A stretch of 64,000 bases of DNA from Actinotignum urinale DSM 15805 (GCF_000420445.1 NZ_ATUY01000001.1:62001-126000), one strand, 5' to 3'. Positions 43,260 to 52,725 are shown, counted from the stretch's first letter. Made by a program: numbers and translations. Notes: generated by a model from the letters alone, not told the origin.

Positions 43260-46010
43260 GTGACAGAACACGACGATAAGCATTTGGTACACGGCTATCT
43301 TCGGCAGTTGCCAGATAGTGATGCAGAAGAAACGCGCGAGTGGATTGATTCCATCGACGATTTGATTAAAGTCAGCGGAAAAGAACGCGCACGATTCATT
43401 ATTGGTGCTATTCGCGAGCATGCACGCAAAGCCGGAGCTATTACAAAACCAGATTTGATGACGCAGTACGTCAACACTATTCCTTGGGATGAAGAACCCG
43501 AATATCCTGGAACTCCCGAAGAGCAGGATTTGGAACGTCAGTTCCGTAGTTGGACACGTTGGAACGCCGCCGTGATGGTTACTCGCGCACAGAAGCCGGG
43601 TATCGGCGTTGGTGGGCACATTTCCTCCTACGCCGCACAGGCGACACTGTACGAAGTCGGACAAAACCACTTCTTCCGTGGGCAGGACGCTCCCGGTGGA
43701 GGCGATCAGATCTTCTTCCAGGGCCATTCTTCACCTGGAAACTATGCACGCGCCTACCTTGAAGGACGTTTGACAGAAGCAGATCTCGATTCCTTCCGTC
43801 AGGAAGCATCCCGTACTTCCGGCGGACGTGGCCTTCCGTCCTACCCGCACCCGCATCAGATGAAAGATTTCTGGCAGTTCCCCACCGTTTCCTTGGGCTT
43901 GGGTGCCACAAACTCGATCTATCAGGCATGGTTCAACCGTTACCTGCACGAGCGCGGAATTAAAGATACCTCTGATCAGCATGTTTGGTGCTTCTTGGGC
44001 GACGGTGAAATGGACGAACCAGAATCACGCGGTATGCTCCAGCTTGCTGCAGGCCAGAAGCTCGATAACCTTACATGGGTTATTAACTGTAATCTTCAGC
44101 GCCTTGACGGCCCGGTTCGCGGTAACGCCAACATCGTTCAGGAACTTGAAGCATTCTTCAAGGGTGCCGGATGGAATGTTATTAAGGTTCTGTGGGGCGG
44201 TGGCTGGGATAAGCTCCTGCGCGAAGATAAGGATCACGCACTGTCTGATTTAATGAGCAACACGCTTGATGGTGATTACCAGGGTTATCGCGCCAATGAC
44301 GGCGCCTACCTACGTAACAACTTCTTCGGGCGTGATCCTCGTACCAAGGCAATGGTTGAAGATTGGACCGATGATGAACTGTGGCAGCTTCGCCGAGGTG
44401 GCCACGATCACCACAAGATTTACGCAGCATACCGCGCAGCCCTCGCACACAAAGGAGAACCAACAGTTATCCTTGCTCAAACTGTGAAGGGCTACGATTT
44501 AGGATCCAACTTCGCCGGGCGTAACTCAACACACCAGATGAAGAAACTCTCTTCTTCTGATTTGAAGCTGTTGCGCGATACCCTGCAGATCCCGATTGAT
44601 GATTCACAGCTGGAAGATCCCTACAGCGCACCTTACTATAAGCCAGCCGATGATCATCCGGCGCTTGTTCACATGCGTGAAATGCGCCAGAAGCTGGGTG
44701 GCTTCATTCCTGAACGTCGTGGCCAGCGTGAAGTTGTAGAATTGCCAACAGAAAAGCCGTTCAAGTCCATGGAAAAGGGCTCCGGTAAGCTCAAGGTTGC
44801 TACAACCATGGCTTTGGTTCGCCTCCTCAAGGATTTGATGCGCGATAAGAAGTTCGGTTTCCGCATGGTTCCAATCGTTCCCGATGAGGCTCGTACTTTC
44901 GGTATGGACGCGATGTTCCCGTCGTCAAAGATCTTCAATACGCTTGGGCAACACTACACCGCTGTCGATCACGATATGCTCCTGTCCTATAAGGAATCCA
45001 CGCAGGGTCAACTCCTTCACACGGGTATTACAGAAGCCGGTTCTATGTCCGCGTTCTGCGCAGCCGGTACCTCTTACTCCACCCACAACAAGGTGATGAT
45101 TCCGTTCTACATCTTCTACTCGATGTTCGGTTTCCAGCGCACGGGTGACCAGATGTGGCAGGCAATGGATCAGCTCACGAAGGGCTTCATTATTGGCGCA
45201 ACCGCCGGGCGTACCACCCTTCAGGGTGAAGGCTCTCAGCACATGGACGGACACTCCCCCGTTCTTGCTTCCACCAACCCCGGAATGATTATTTACGACG
45301 CAGCATACGCCTACGAACTCGCACACATTTTCCGTGATGGTTTGGAGCGTATGTACGGCGAGGGTAGCGACGGACGTTCACAGGAAGTCATGTACTACTT
45401 GACGGTCTACAATGAGCCAATCCACCAACCCGCTGAACCCGAGAATGCCGATGTTGAAGGCATTATTCGTGGTATCCACAAGATTGCCGACGTTGACGGA
45501 CAGGGAGGCCCGAAGGTCAACCTTTTGGCATCTGGTGTCGCCGTTCCGTGGGCGATGGAAGCAAAGAATATGCTTCGCAGGGACTGGGGTGTTGACGCAA
45601 CCGTCTACTCCGTTACCTCATGGTATGAGCTTCGCAAGGACGGTTTGAAGGTTAACGAACACAACTATCTGCATCCTGAAGAAGCTCCGCAGAAGGCATT
45701 TGTCACCCAGAAGCTCGAAGGCGAAGAAGGCCCCTTCATTGCCTCCTCTGATTTCGAACATCAGGTTCAGGATTCTATCCGCGAATGGGTTCCTGGCACA
45801 TATGAAACCTTGGGTGCTAATGGTATCGGGATTTCTGATACTCGCCCGGCTGCCCGCCGTCACTTCCGCATCGACGACGCTTCCATCGTTGTTCGCGCCC
45901 TATACGGACTCGCAAAGGAAGGCAAGATCGATCGGTCCGTTGTGAAGCAGGCCATCGATAAGTACGACCTGTTCAATGCCGTAGCTGGTAAAGCCATTCC
46001 GGAAGCATAA
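43260..46010 (+). CDS. aceE: Pyruvate dehydrogenase E1, homodimeric
   Basis: Thiamine-diphosphate enzyme that decarboxylates pyruvate and acetylates the E2 lipoyl group. 916 residues, normal length. The ThDP-binding GDGEMDEPES (near 248-257) with downstream NCNLQRLDGPVRGN, and GGHISSYA near 117-124, are characteristic. The transketolase central and C-terminal domains follow, with GQHYTAVDHD and MFGFQRTGDQMW. The GTG start has AAGGGGA 6 nt upstream; the nearby ATG is out of frame. It works with the sucB-like E2 and lpd at 16-19 kb. Confidence 0.97.
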   Translation: MTEHDDKHLVHGYLRQLPDSDAEETREWIDSIDDLIKVSGKERARFIIGAIREHARKAGAITKPDLMTQYVNTIPWDEEPEYPGTPEEQDLERQFRSWTRWNAAVMVTRAQKPGIGVGGHISSYAAQATLYEVGQNHFFRGQDAPGGGDQIFFQGHSSPGNYARAYLEGRLTEADLDSFRQEASRTSGGRGLPSYPHPHQMKDFWQFPTVSLGLGATNSIYQAWFNRYLHERGIKDTSDQHVWCFLGDGEMDEPESRGMLQLAAGQKLDNLTWVINCNLQRLDGPVRGNANIVQELEAFFKGAGWNVIKVLWGGGWDKLLREDKDHALSDLMSNTLDGDYQGYRANDGAYLRNNFFGRDPRTKAMVEDWTDDELWQLRRGGHDHHKIYAAYRAALAHKGEPTVILAQTVKGYDLGSNFAGRNSTHQMKKLSSSDLKLLRDTLQIPIDDSQLEDPYSAPYYKPADDHPALVHMREMRQKLGGFIPERRGQREVVELPTEKPFKSMEKGSGKLKVATTMALVRLLKDLMRDKKFGFRMVPIVPDEARTFGMDAMFPSSKIFNTLGQHYTAVDHDMLLSYKESTQGQLLHTGITEAGSMSAFCAAGTSYSTHNKVMIPFYIFYSMFGFQRTGDQMWQAMDQLTKGFIIGATAGRTTLQGEGSQHMDGHSPVLASTNPGMIIYDAAYAYELAHIFRDGLERMYGEGSDGRSQEVMYYLTVYNEPIHQPAEPENADVEGIIRGIHKIADVDGQGGPKVNLLASGVAVPWAMEAKNMLRRDWGVDATVYSVTSWYELRKDGLKVNEHNYLHPEEAPQKAFVTQKLEGEEGPFIASSDFEHQVQDSIREWVPGTYETLGANGIGISDTRPAARRHFRIDDASIVVRALYGLAKEGKIDRSVVKQAIDKYDLFNAVAGKAIPEA

Positions 46011-46118
46011 AAGGACTACAAGCAGTCACACTCAAGTTGAACGCATCATGAAAACACCAGCCATGGCGATAGAGAGAAATGCCGTGCACATGTAAATGCA
46101 TGAGAAACTTCAACTTGT

Positions 46119-46163
46119 CGCATAATGTGGGGGTCAGTTAAAAACTGACCCCCACATTATGCG
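46119..46163. terminator. 21-bp perfect inverted repeat after aceE
   Basis: Arms 46119-46139 and 46143-46163 are perfectly complementary with a 3-nt loop. The arm contains AATGTGGGGG, which also forms the core of the hairpin at 63491. No U-tract follows. Confidence 0.75.
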
Positions 46164-46205
46164 TACACAAGAAAAATATCCACTTGCGAACAAAGTGCAA
46201 AACAC

Positions 46206-46305
46206 CAACGACGATAACGCTAGTGCCCAATAATGCTATTGCCCATTAACACTAGTCCCGATAATGCTAGCGCCCGACAACAACACTAGCGCCTTAACGC
46301 ACACA
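46206..46305. repeat. Degenerate GATAACGCTAGTGCCC repeats
   Basis: Five or six units of about 16 bp, (G/A)ATAAYGCTAG(T/C)GCCC and variants, fill the space before the HAD gene stop. No gene is seen in 46011-46313. Confidence 0.7.
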
Positions 46306-46313
46306 AAATACCG

Positions 46314-47030
46314 CTAGTTTGCGTTAATTTTGGCGTTTAGCTCCACTGCCTGACGGTGCTTCTCAGCATCAAACTCCGCCCGGATTTCACCGCGCGCAAA
46401 CCCGAAAAGAAGTGTTTCAAGCTGATCAACAGTATCTACGTGTTTCCAGGCAAGTTCCCATTCTTCAGGCCTTCCCGCGCCCCACGTAACCATAACCGTT
46501 GGGACACCGTTCTTGCCGGCGCCCTCAATATCGTAGATACGGTCACCAACCATGAGCGCCTCAGATGTATCCACACCGAGCGCACTCAAACGGTTCAATG
46601 CATCTTCAACAACATCAGCTTTGCTGTATCCCGGTCGCGTTTCAGGATCGCCAGCAATCACGTCAATATATTGCGCCAAACCCTGATGCTCCAGAATTGT
46701 GCGCGAATTCGTGTCTTTTTTCGACGTCGCAATTGCCAAGGGAACACCCGCATCATGGAGTTTTTTCACTAATTCTTCCATGCCGGGGAAACACGGCGTA
46801 TCCAACATGTTTTTTTCGTAGCGAATACGGTATTCCATGACCATTTTCGCTGGGTCAGAAGCACCCATACGAGTGAAACCTTGCAAAAGGGGTGGCCCAA
46901 TAAATTGTGTGAAATATTCAGGAGGTTCGGTGCGCCCTAAACATTCCTTAAGCGTGGCCCCAAAAGTTTGCTTAATAATCGCGGCTGAATCGTGCAGAGT
47001 GCCGTCCAAATCAATAAGAATGGGTTTCAT
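46314..47030 (-). CDS. HAD-superfamily phosphatase (Gph-like)
   Basis: 238 residues. Motif I DLDGTLHDS (7-15, nucleophile Asp), motif II ATSKK near 102, and motif III/IV GDRIYDIEGA near 175-184. The cap is C1 type. A phosphatase for phosphoglycolate or a similar small phosphate is expected; the substrate is not shown. The start overlaps the stop of the YciO gene by 4 bp, so translation is coupled. Confidence 0.87.
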   Translation of the reverse strand: MKPILIDLDGTLHDSAAIIKQTFGATLKECLGRTEPPEYFTQFIGPPLLQGFTRMGASDPAKMVMEYRIRYEKNMLDTPCFPGMEELVKKLHDAGVPLAIATSKKDTNSRTILEHQGLAQYIDVIAGDPETRPGYSKADVVEDALNRLSALGVDTSEALMVGDRIYDIEGAGKNGVPTVMVTWGAGRPEEWELAWKHVDTVDQLETLLFGFARGEIRAEFDAEKHRQAVELNAKINAN

Positions 47031-47641
47031 AGGTTAATCCCGGTAATATCACCGGCTCCTTCGCGCGCTATCTTACCTTCCACAAGGTCAATCACTGTTG
47101 TTGGGCCGCTATCTGACGGACCATCCACAATAATATCAAGAGCGTGGCCGATTTCGTCGTCCACTTTCCAGCCCGCCATAAGCGGTTCTTCTTCTTCGGG
47201 AAGAATGAGGGTTGAGGACAGAAGTGGCTCACCAAGTTCTTCAACGATTGCCTGAGTAATATTGTGATCCGGTATGCGAATTCCAAGGGTATGTTTTTTC
47301 GGGTTCAACGTCATGCGCGGAACTTCTTTTGTTCCCTTCAAAATGAATGTGTAAGGCCCTGGCGTGAGACTTTTAATGAGACGAAAATCTGGATTCGATA
47401 CAACAGCTAGTGCTCCGAGCTGGGCGAAATTATGGCAAAGTAACGTGAAATGGTGCTTATCTCCCACGCGACGAATCTCGCGAATACGGTCCAAGCCTTC
47501 TTTGTTTCCCATCGTACACACAATGGCATAGGCAGAATCTGTGGGGATAGCGGCCACTTCGCCACGACGCAGGGCTTCAACGACCTGATGGACAAACCTC
47601 TGCTGAGGATTTTCGGGGTGAATTGAAATAAATTGAGCCAT
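47027..47641 (-). CDS. yciO: YciO-type Sua5/YrdC family protein
   Basis: 204 residues. The N-terminus FISIHPENPQQRFVHQVV, then PTDSAYAIVC, PGPYTFILKGTKEVPR and the ending PTTVIDL...REGAGD, are closer to E. coli YciO than to TsaC. The family binds ATP/threonine and RNA; TsaC makes threonylcarbamoyl-AMP for tRNA t6A, while YciO's role is less clear. It is co-transcribed with the HAD phosphatase. A leaderless-type promoter precedes it. Confidence 0.88.
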   Translation of the reverse strand: MAQFISIHPENPQQRFVHQVVEALRRGEVAAIPTDSAYAIVCTMGNKEGLDRIREIRRVGDKHHFTLLCHNFAQLGALAVVSNPDFRLIKSLTPGPYTFILKGTKEVPRMTLNPKKHTLGIRIPDHNITQAIVEELGEPLLSSTLILPEEEEPLMAGWKVDDEIGHALDIIVDGPSDSGPTTVIDLVEGKIAREGAGDITGINL

Positions 47642-47653
47642 ACCTATATTCTA
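47642..47653 (-). promoter_or_regulatory. Leaderless-type -10 element of yciO
   Basis: TAGAAT (47653-47648) lies exactly 6 nt before ATG 47641. Confidence 0.5.
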
Positions 47654-47910
47654 CGAGAGTTTCCTGAACGTTTCCGAAACGCCCAGGAGTTATCCACAGG
47701 CTCCGTCGTTGAAAAACATCTGCCTACGGTATTCTTGACATGTGTGGTGTTTTTGCCTCTGCACATGTCGAACGGGCGCGCATGAAATTCCGCTCACCTA
47801 CCTATTGTGCGGTCGAGATCGGCACAACCGCCAATCGGGAAAATATTGAACACAAGCCAGGCAGAACAATCCACACGTGTTTTTACGTCTGGGTAGCGAT
47901 AGGGAAAATA

Positions 47911-48555
47911 ATGGAGAAAATTCAAGAAGTGATGGCGACTATTCAGAACACGCTTCGCCTTGAGGGCTACCCGCATGCCACACCTAGTTTTTGTTTCGAC
48001 GACGGAGATTGCGTCACCCGTTGGGCGGTTGCGGTTACCCTTGAACAGGTTGGAAAAGTGACGCTACCTGATTCTTCGATTAATGAAGCCACAACAGTTG
48101 CCGATTTACTTCGCCGTGCTTTTCCCGATGCGGATATTGACGAAGAAATGACGTACTTTGTCTCAGTTGGCACGGAAGCACAAGCATTAGAGAAAACGCC
48201 GTCAAAAGAGTCTCACGCAACGTCAACATCAAGTGGCGCGTCAAGTAAGGGCGTAGAGAAAACCGGAGGCTCAGCCTCCCCGCGCTTATCGCAGGACTCT
48301 TCCGGCACTGCTTTAGGAAATGAGTCCGGCAGGGAATCTGGACGCTTGCCCGATGGGGCAACCGATACGGCAACTGATATGACAACCAATGCGACAACCG
48401 GTACAGCAACAAATACGACAACCGGTACGGAAACCGATGCCGCAACCGGTACGGAAACCGATTCCGCAACCGAAACGGCCTCGGGAACGACAACGGAGGA
48501 TGGACATCAGTTAGCGAGCCTTGAAGATCTTCTTAATTCGGGGCTTTTCAACTAA
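47911..48555 (+). CDS. Small domain protein with Thr/Ala/Gly repeat tail
   Basis: 214 residues from ATG 47911 (AGGGAAA upstream). Residues 1-95 look like a folded domain with FDDGDCVTRWAVAVTLEQV and DLLRRAFPDADIDEEMTYFVSV; I do not recognise it. Residues 100-150 are Ser-rich, and 150-198 are Thr/Ala/Gly/Asp repeats (TGTETDAATG type). There is no signal peptide, so the repeats are probably a flexible cytoplasmic linker. The last residues (LASLEDLLNSGLFN) form a short amphipathic helix that could bind a partner. Convergent with DUF3145, 19 bp apart. Confidence 0.65.
   Translation: MEKIQEVMATIQNTLRLEGYPHATPSFCFDDGDCVTRWAVAVTLEQVGKVTLPDSSINEATTVADLLRRAFPDADIDEEMTYFVSVGTEAQALEKTPSKESHATSTSSGASSKGVEKTGGSASPRLSQDSSGTALGNESGRESGRLPDGATDTATDMTTNATTGTATNTTTGTETDAATGTETDSATETASGTTTEDGHQLASLEDLLNSGLFN
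48358..48482. repeat. 12/24-bp minisatellite coding Thr-rich repeats
   Basis: Units of ACAACCGGTACGGAAACCGAT and variants run through the 3' part of the gene; all periods are multiples of three. Confidence 0.75.
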
Positions 48556-48574
48556 ATTGCCGGGAAGCTCGCGT

Positions 48575-49081
48575 TTATCCAACGCGGTGAAGCCAGCGGA
48601 CGGGCGCACCTGCCCCTGCATAACGGAATGGCTCAAGTTCATCATCCCAGGCTTGGCCGAGGGCGAGGTCGAGGAGACGCCGGAGTTCATGTGCGTTTCC
48701 AGCGGATTGTTCAATGGCTGCACGCACACGGTTTTCGGGAACAACGACGTTACCTGTGAGGTCGGTTTGTGCGTAGAAAATACCGAGTCCGGGCGTCGCG
48801 CTCCAGCGACCACCTTCGGAGATAGCGGTTCCGTCCTCAGTGATTTCGTAGCGAAGATGTTCCCACCCGTTAAAAGCGGAAGCGAGTTTTGCGCCAGTGC
48901 CCACTTCACCCGTCCATGACGCTTCTGCGCGGTTCATGTTAGGTAGGGCAGGTTGGGAAGTCCATTCGAAATGCGGTTGGTATCCGAGCACATTTGATGC
49001 CGCCCATTCAACATGCTTTTGAACGGCCGGCGTAACAGAATGAATAAATATGACGCCTCGAGTAGCGTATTTGTGTGCCAT
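48575..49081 (-). CDS. DUF3145 family protein
   Basis: 168 residues. TRGVIFIHSVTPAVQKHVEWA near 7-27, RAEASWTGEVGTGAKLASA near 51-69, the aromatic LRYEITEDG and the TPGLGIFYAQTDLTGNVVVPENRVRAA segment match actinobacterial DUF3145. The function is unknown. The ATG at 49081 has AGGAGG 5 nt upstream, a strong led start. Confidence 0.88.
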   Translation of the reverse strand: MAHKYATRGVIFIHSVTPAVQKHVEWAASNVLGYQPHFEWTSQPALPNMNRAEASWTGEVGTGAKLASAFNGWEHLRYEITEDGTAISEGGRWSATPGLGIFYAQTDLTGNVVVPENRVRAAIEQSAGNAHELRRLLDLALGQAWDDELEPFRYAGAGAPVRWLHRVG

Positions 49082-49262
49082 AGCATTCCTCCTGAACGTA
49101 AGTGGCTTTCCCCTTGCTACTTATTCGCTCAAGAATGCTGTAAATATTATATCTGTGCGCCGGAGCAAATCCAACAGTTCACAAAAATGTTCCCGCGTCC
49201 ACAAAAAGGCGCCACTCACAACAAAAAAGCACCCACCGCGAGGTGAGTGCCCTAGTTAGGAG

Positions 49263-49334
49263 CTCCCGCAGCTGGATTCGAACCAGCAACCCTTCGATTA
49301 ACAGTCGAATGCTCTGCCGTTGAGCTATGCGGGA
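49263..49334 (-). tRNA. tRNA-Asn (GUU)
   Basis: 72-nt cloverleaf, 5' TCCCGCA, anticodon loop CTGTTAA (anticodon GUU), T-arm GGTTCGAATCC, discriminator G. CCA is not encoded. Confidence 0.95.
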
Positions 49335-49347
49335 TTATTGCAACGCG

Positions 49348-49653
49348 TTATAGCTTACCAGCCGTGGCAGTATTCTCCAAATCTAAAACCACCTCCATGA
49401 AGAGGTTTACATCACAGGGAATGGCTACCACCGCTGACGCACCGCTCAATGTTGTGGCACGAGAATCTACAACGACGACGGAGGAGCCCGGCACGGAATT
49501 CATATTGCTTCGGAACATTTTCCCTGCGAAAAACATGAACACCATGAGCGCAACGCCGAATACGCCGGCGATAATCATGCGCCTGCGGGCGATTCGGCGC
49601 AGTTCATCCATGTCAATCTCGGAAGTTACTTCCTCAGCTTCGTCGTTCTTCAT
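49348..49653 (-). CDS. Small single-pass membrane protein in the murJ operon
   Basis: 101 residues from ATG 49653 (AAGGAGAAG 5 nt upstream). An acidic cytoplasmic N-terminus (1-18), basic RRIARRR stop-transfer, one membrane helix (about 25-45) and a short outer domain with VVVVDSRATTLSG. The frame upstream of this ATG overlaps the ATP-grasp gene and is not used. It is 11 bp downstream of the ATP-grasp gene, so likely the last gene of the murJ operon. Function unknown. Confidence 0.7.
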   Translation of the reverse strand: MKNDEAEEVTSEIDMDELRRIARRRMIIAGVFGVALMVFMFFAGKMFRSNMNSVPGSSVVVVDSRATTLSGASAVVAIPCDVNLFMEVVLDLENTATAGKL

Positions 49654-49664
49654 AATGCTTCTCC

Positions 49665-50906
49665 TTAAAACCCTGTCTCGCTCGGTTGCGGATAGTATTC
49701 CTTCATAATTTTCTTCTGGCGAATCCCGCTTAAAGCCTGATATGCCAGGCGCTTTACGTGCCAATCCTTCTTATAGGCCAAGGGATTCACTACATCCCCA
49801 CGTCTGCGAATCGCACGTACTTTCCCGTAGAGTTCGAGATCGCGCAAATAGGTTTTATTCGCCAGAGAAATCGGCACAATTGCGAAAATCGCTTCTTTTG
49901 AAATGCGTTGCGCACCCGGTTCGCGCCCCAACACATCGTCAAGAAGTGCCCGCGCGTAATCCACTCCCCCGACCTTCATGTAGTAGTGCCCGCGTCCCGG
50001 CCTCGGATTCAAATCCAGCCAGTACTCCGTGCCGTCGCGCGGATCTACTTTCACGTCGAAGGAGAAGAATCCGCGCAAACCAATCTTCTCAACCACACGA
50101 ATTGCCTCGTCGACAAAACGGCTATCCGGATCCGTCAAAATAAACGCGGCCGTCCCGAAATAGAACGGGTGATGTAGATTCAACAACACACGCCCGGACC
50201 CAGCGGCCGTCACGCGCCCGCGCGAATCCACATACCCGTTGACCACATACTGGGTGGTATCGTCGCCGGGAATGAGCTGCTGAACAAAAACGGGGAATTC
50301 TAAACCGTTCTCGCGCAACGCGCTCAGCTTCGCGTTAAGTTCCTCATAGGTATCAAATTTTTCAACCTTTTCGAGCCCCTTCGCGTGCTGCTCAAGTTTC
50401 CCCACAGACACCGCCGGTTTCATGACGACGGGGAACCTGATTCCCCCCACGGCTTCCTGCCACGTTTCGGGACGTTGTGGATTAAGTTCGACGCCACGGG
50501 CAATATGTAAGCCTAAAGATTCATAAATCTCAGCCATCGCAGTTTTTGAATCGGCTACCGCGATAACGGCCGGGTCGGCAACGGGAAGGAACCAGCGTGA
50601 TGCGAATTCACGGGCATGTTTGGCAAAAGTGGCGCTAATTTCGTCGCTATTCGTTAAACCGATGAAGGTTTTGTCCGGGTAATCCTCTTCGATTTCCCGC
50701 ATTACCTTCACCAACCCCTCTTCCGTATCGAAACCTTCAACCGGTATTTTACGAAAGTCGAGAATCGTCGACGGTTGGATTGCTCCACGCGAAACGTGAG
50801 CAACAACAAGAGGTTTAATCCCTACACTTTCGTGGAAAAGTCGGGCAAAGGCGTAAGCCTCAACCTCATAACCGAAAATAACGGGAAGAAACATATCTTT
50901 TTTCAT
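49665..50906 (-). CDS. ATP-grasp carboxylate-amine ligase
   Basis: 413 residues. The central ATP-grasp fold shows FPVVMKPAVSVG (about 160-171), FVQQLIPGDDTTQYVVNGY, and the metal-binding DLNPRPGRGHYYM near 315-327. Such ligases in Gram-positive peptidoglycan loci attach D-Asp or D-Glu to the interpeptide side chain. The position 4 bp after murJ supports a role on lipid II, but the amino acid substrate is inference. ATG 50906 has AGAAGG upstream. Confidence 0.82.
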   Translation of the reverse strand: MKKDMFLPVIFGYEVEAYAFARLFHESVGIKPLVVAHVSRGAIQPSTILDFRKIPVEGFDTEEGLVKVMREIEEDYPDKTFIGLTNSDEISATFAKHAREFASRWFLPVADPAVIAVADSKTAMAEIYESLGLHIARGVELNPQRPETWQEAVGGIRFPVVMKPAVSVGKLEQHAKGLEKVEKFDTYEELNAKLSALRENGLEFPVFVQQLIPGDDTTQYVVNGYVDSRGRVTAAGSGRVLLNLHHPFYFGTAAFILTDPDSRFVDEAIRVVEKIGLRGFFSFDVKVDPRDGTEYWLDLNPRPGRGHYYMKVGGVDYARALLDDVLGREPGAQRISKEAIFAIVPISLANKTYLRDLELYGKVRAIRRRGDVVNPLAYKKDWHVKRLAYQALSGIRQKKIMKEYYPQPSETGF

Positions 50907-50910
50907 AACG

Positions 50911-52725
50911 CTACCTTCTGACAACCTTCCGAACGATTCTCGCAACGGGGTGAATAAGACGAAGAATTTCCTCGATTTTCAAAACATACGCGAGCGCAAA
51001 ATACACCACAACAATGGCGCTACCGCCACAAATGCACTGTATCAACGCGGTGTCCCGGCTCATTAGCCCGAAAAGCGGGCCAATCATTCGAGTGGCAAAA
51101 TACCCAGCGCTTCCTGCGCAAACAATAACTATGTACAGTTTAGCGTGATAGCTGATTAATCCCTTTTTATCCCAGCCACCAACACGTTTGTTGAGGCCGA
51201 TAAACATGAGGAGAGCGGCAAGGAAGTTTGAGAGCGACATCGTGATCCCCACGCCGATAACCGCCCACTGCGGAGGCAAGTAGAGGCAACCGATGCTAAT
51301 AAAACTCCCGACAATCTGGAAGGGAAGGGTAATGAAGAAGGCTCCTCGCGTATCTTCGAAGGCGTAATACACGCGGTTCAGGACGCTAAACATGCCAATC
51401 CAGAACAGCCCGAAACTCATGGAACACACAACGTAACCGAGGGTGGCGGCTTCCTCCGCGCTGGACGAGAGGGCAAATAGGCGCGAGATGGGGACGCATA
51501 GAACAACCATGGCTGTGGCGCAAAGGAACATGATTGCGGAAACGAGCTTGACGGTGCGAGTAACGTCGGCTTTGAGTCTGTCAATATTTCCCTGGGCAGC
51601 GGCGCGAGATATGCGGGTGAATACGGCTGTTGCGACGGATACGACGAAAAGGGAGGTGGGGATGGAATAGATGGTGTAGGCGGTGTCGTAGGCGAAGTTA
51701 CCCGCGATTTTTTCCATGTCCATACCGGCGTGGAGGGCGCGATCCGAGGCGCCAGCGGCAACGTTGGAGTCGAGGGCGGTGGGGACAATAGAAATAATCA
51801 TCATGAGGAACACCCACCAGGATGCCTTCCCCGCGCTACCCAAACCGGAACCGCGCCAACGGAAATCGGGGCGGTAACGGATGCCGATACGCTTCATCGG
51901 CCATAATAAAATCAGCGCCTGAACGACGATACCGAGCGTGGACACCCCGCCCAGGAGAGCGACCCTCATAGACGTCCACTGTTGGGCGTCAACCGCATCT
52001 TGGGCTGTGACCGGACCGCAAATATAGAGAATCCCGACCATACCCAGAATTGCAACAACATTATTTGCGACGGGCGCCCACATATAGGGACCAAAGTTTT
52101 CTTTTGCGTTAAGAATCTGCCCTAACACGGTGTACATGCCGTAGAAGAAAACTTGAGGCAAACACCAGTATGCCCACGCAACAGTGAGGCGATACCAATC
52201 GTCGGACATTGTCGCCGCCATTATTTTTACGACGAAGGGCGAAGCGAGGGTAATAACAATCGTGAGGGAACCTAGGGCGACGATGGCGAGGGTGAGGAGC
52301 TTATTAATGAAAGCTTCGCCTTCTTTTTCGCCTTTTTCCGTGGCTCGCACAATAGCCGGGACGAGAACTGCGTTAATAAGCCCGCCGGCAATAATCATGT
52401 AGATAAGGTTGGGAAGTTTGTTCGCAACTCCAAAAGCGTTACCTGCGGGCGTGGTGAGCCCAACTACTGCGCCAAGCATAATGGGGGAACGGACGAGGCC
52501 AAGGATTCTGGAAACAAAGGTTCCCATGAACATAATGAAAGAATTTTTGGCGACGGAGGCTTTTTCGACCGTTTCTTCTATATTCTCTGAATTCTCTGTT
52601 TTCTCTGTAGGCGATTCCCCGGGAACCTTTTCCAAAGCGTCTGGTAATGATTCTGTTTGCGGTGTTCGTCCTTCGTTAGATACATTACTCCCTTGAGTGC
52701 GTGTATCGTCCCGATGTTGATGCAT
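50911..52725 (-). CDS. murJ: Lipid II flippase MurJ (MviN family)
   Basis: 604 residues. After a hydrophilic acidic N-terminus (1-58) come 14 predicted membrane segments of the MOP superfamily, starting with FIMFMGTFVSRILGLVRSPIM near 64-84. NAFGVANKLPNLIYMIIAGGL and NRVYYAFEDTRGAF near 470 are MurJ motifs. It exports lipid II for wall assembly. No large cytoplasmic C-terminal pseudokinase extension is present, unlike mycobacterial MurJ. It heads an operon with the ATP-grasp ligase and a small membrane protein. Leaderless-type promoter. Confidence 0.93.
   Translation of the reverse strand: MHQHRDDTRTQGSNVSNEGRTPQTESLPDALEKVPGESPTEKTENSENIEETVEKASVAKNSFIMFMGTFVSRILGLVRSPIMLGAVVGLTTPAGNAFGVANKLPNLIYMIIAGGLINAVLVPAIVRATEKGEKEGEAFINKLLTLAIVALGSLTIVITLASPFVVKIMAATMSDDWYRLTVAWAYWCLPQVFFYGMYTVLGQILNAKENFGPYMWAPVANNVVAILGMVGILYICGPVTAQDAVDAQQWTSMRVALLGGVSTLGIVVQALILLWPMKRIGIRYRPDFRWRGSGLGSAGKASWWVFLMMIISIVPTALDSNVAAGASDRALHAGMDMEKIAGNFAYDTAYTIYSIPTSLFVVSVATAVFTRISRAAAQGNIDRLKADVTRTVKLVSAIMFLCATAMVVLCVPISRLFALSSSAEEAATLGYVVCSMSFGLFWIGMFSVLNRVYYAFEDTRGAFFITLPFQIVGSFISIGCLYLPPQWAVIGVGITMSLSNFLAALLMFIGLNKRVGGWDKKGLISYHAKLYIVIVCAGSAGYFATRMIGPLFGLMSRDTALIQCICGGSAIVVVYFALAYVLKIEEILRLIHPVARIVRKVVRR

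Noticed and set aside
43197-43727. 176-codon minus-strand frame over the start of aceE
   Set aside because: No family features or ribosome binding site; overlaps the conserved E1 N-terminus.
48511-48909. Frames on both strands across DUF3145
   Set aside because: Shadows of the DUF3145 gene, which has a strong ribosome binding site and family match.
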